5,549 bases of DNA from an uncultured Clostridia bacterium (GTDB taxonomy: Bacteria; Bacillota; Clostridia; TANB77; CAG-508). The notes below the pieces were generated by a model, which made no database searches, had not been told where the DNA came from, and was given only the letters and a program-made list of their open reading frames with translations. Below, in pieces: positions 5,391 to 5,549 of this stretch. The stretch's first letter is position 1, and each line of letters opens with the position of its first letter. The stretch is taken from the NCBI GenBank assembly GCA_947631385.1, contig CANRLE010000067.1, positions 1 to 5,549 on the forward strand. Direction: 5' to 3'. Both the position numbers and the translations under genes were made by a program.

Positions 5391-5549
5391 TTATTTTTTG
5401 TTTACTAAATCTTTTAATGCTTTACCAGCTTTGAATACTGGAGCTTTTGATGCAGGTATTTTGATTTCTTCCTTAGTTTGTGGGTTTCTTCCTTTTCTAG
5501 CTGCTCTTTTTCTTACTTCAAAAGATCCAAATCCAACTAATTGAACTTT
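5391..5549 (-). CDS. hup: HU-family nucleoid protein, C-terminal 52 aa (runs off the right edge)
   Basis: The fragment reads KVQLVGFGSFEVRKRAARKG, then RNPQTKEEIKIPASKAPVF and KAGKALKDLVNKK, ending in TAA. This is the C-terminal half of an HU/IHF-fold protein. GFGSFEVRKRAAR is the first saddle strand. RKGRNPQT is the minor-groove-binding arm with its intercalating Pro, and the terminal FKAGKALKDLVN helix is typical of HU. HU dimers bend and compact DNA with little sequence preference. The full protein is normally about 90 aa, so roughly 40 residues lie outside the window. The housekeeping HU of Firmicutes is usually single-copy; whether this is the only copy cannot be seen. It is transcribed towards ibrA but separated from it by a terminator and promoter. 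Confidence 0.96.
   Translation of the reverse strand, partial: KVQLVGFGSFEVRKRAARKGRNPQTKEEIKIPASKAPVFKAGKALKDLVNKK

Noticed and set aside
5317..5544. 75-aa plus-strand frame at the right edge
   Set aside because: Antisense shadow of the HU gene, whose own translation is unmistakable.

Overview
The window is very AT-rich. Its Shine-Dalgarno sites (AGGAGG type), consensus sigma-A promoters, T-box leader and clostridial prepilin-like N-terminus all point to a low-GC Firmicute, probably an uncultured gut Clostridia or Bacilli lineage. Arg codons are AGA, AGG, CGT or CGA. CGG is absent from every intact coding sequence here.

Left part (1-870, minus strand): the first 28 codons of a prepilin-like protein, an XRE-type repressor with its own intrinsic terminator, and a 46-residue, highly charged probable coiled-coil protein upstream of it. 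A perfect 14-bp palindrome lies between the last two genes.

Centre (871-2955, plus strand): a textbook promoter, a T-box tRNA-sensing leader and aspS (aspartyl-tRNA synthetase). A hairpin terminator closes aspS and is shared with the convergent operon. The leader's specifier reads as Asn (AAC), or less likely Thr, but not Asp. That fits a non-discriminating AspRS charging tRNA-Asn.

Right part (2920-5242, minus strand): a three-gene accessory operon with its own promoter. The order is an IbrA-type PAPS-reductase-like PP-loop protein (DUF3440), a small degenerate GNAT-like protein, and an IbrB-type ParB-fold protein. Both ibrA and ibrB are broken in frame 0 by one extra base. In both, the break is at an in-frame CGG codon, and skipping the C restores the frame through a Gly codon (GGT or GGA) that is expected in the family. 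These are the only two in-frame CGG codons in the window. This coincidence is the main discovery candidate: either +1 recoding at CGG, or two independent decay or assembly errors.

Right edge (5328-5549, minus strand): the C-terminal half of an HU-family nucleoid protein and its terminator.
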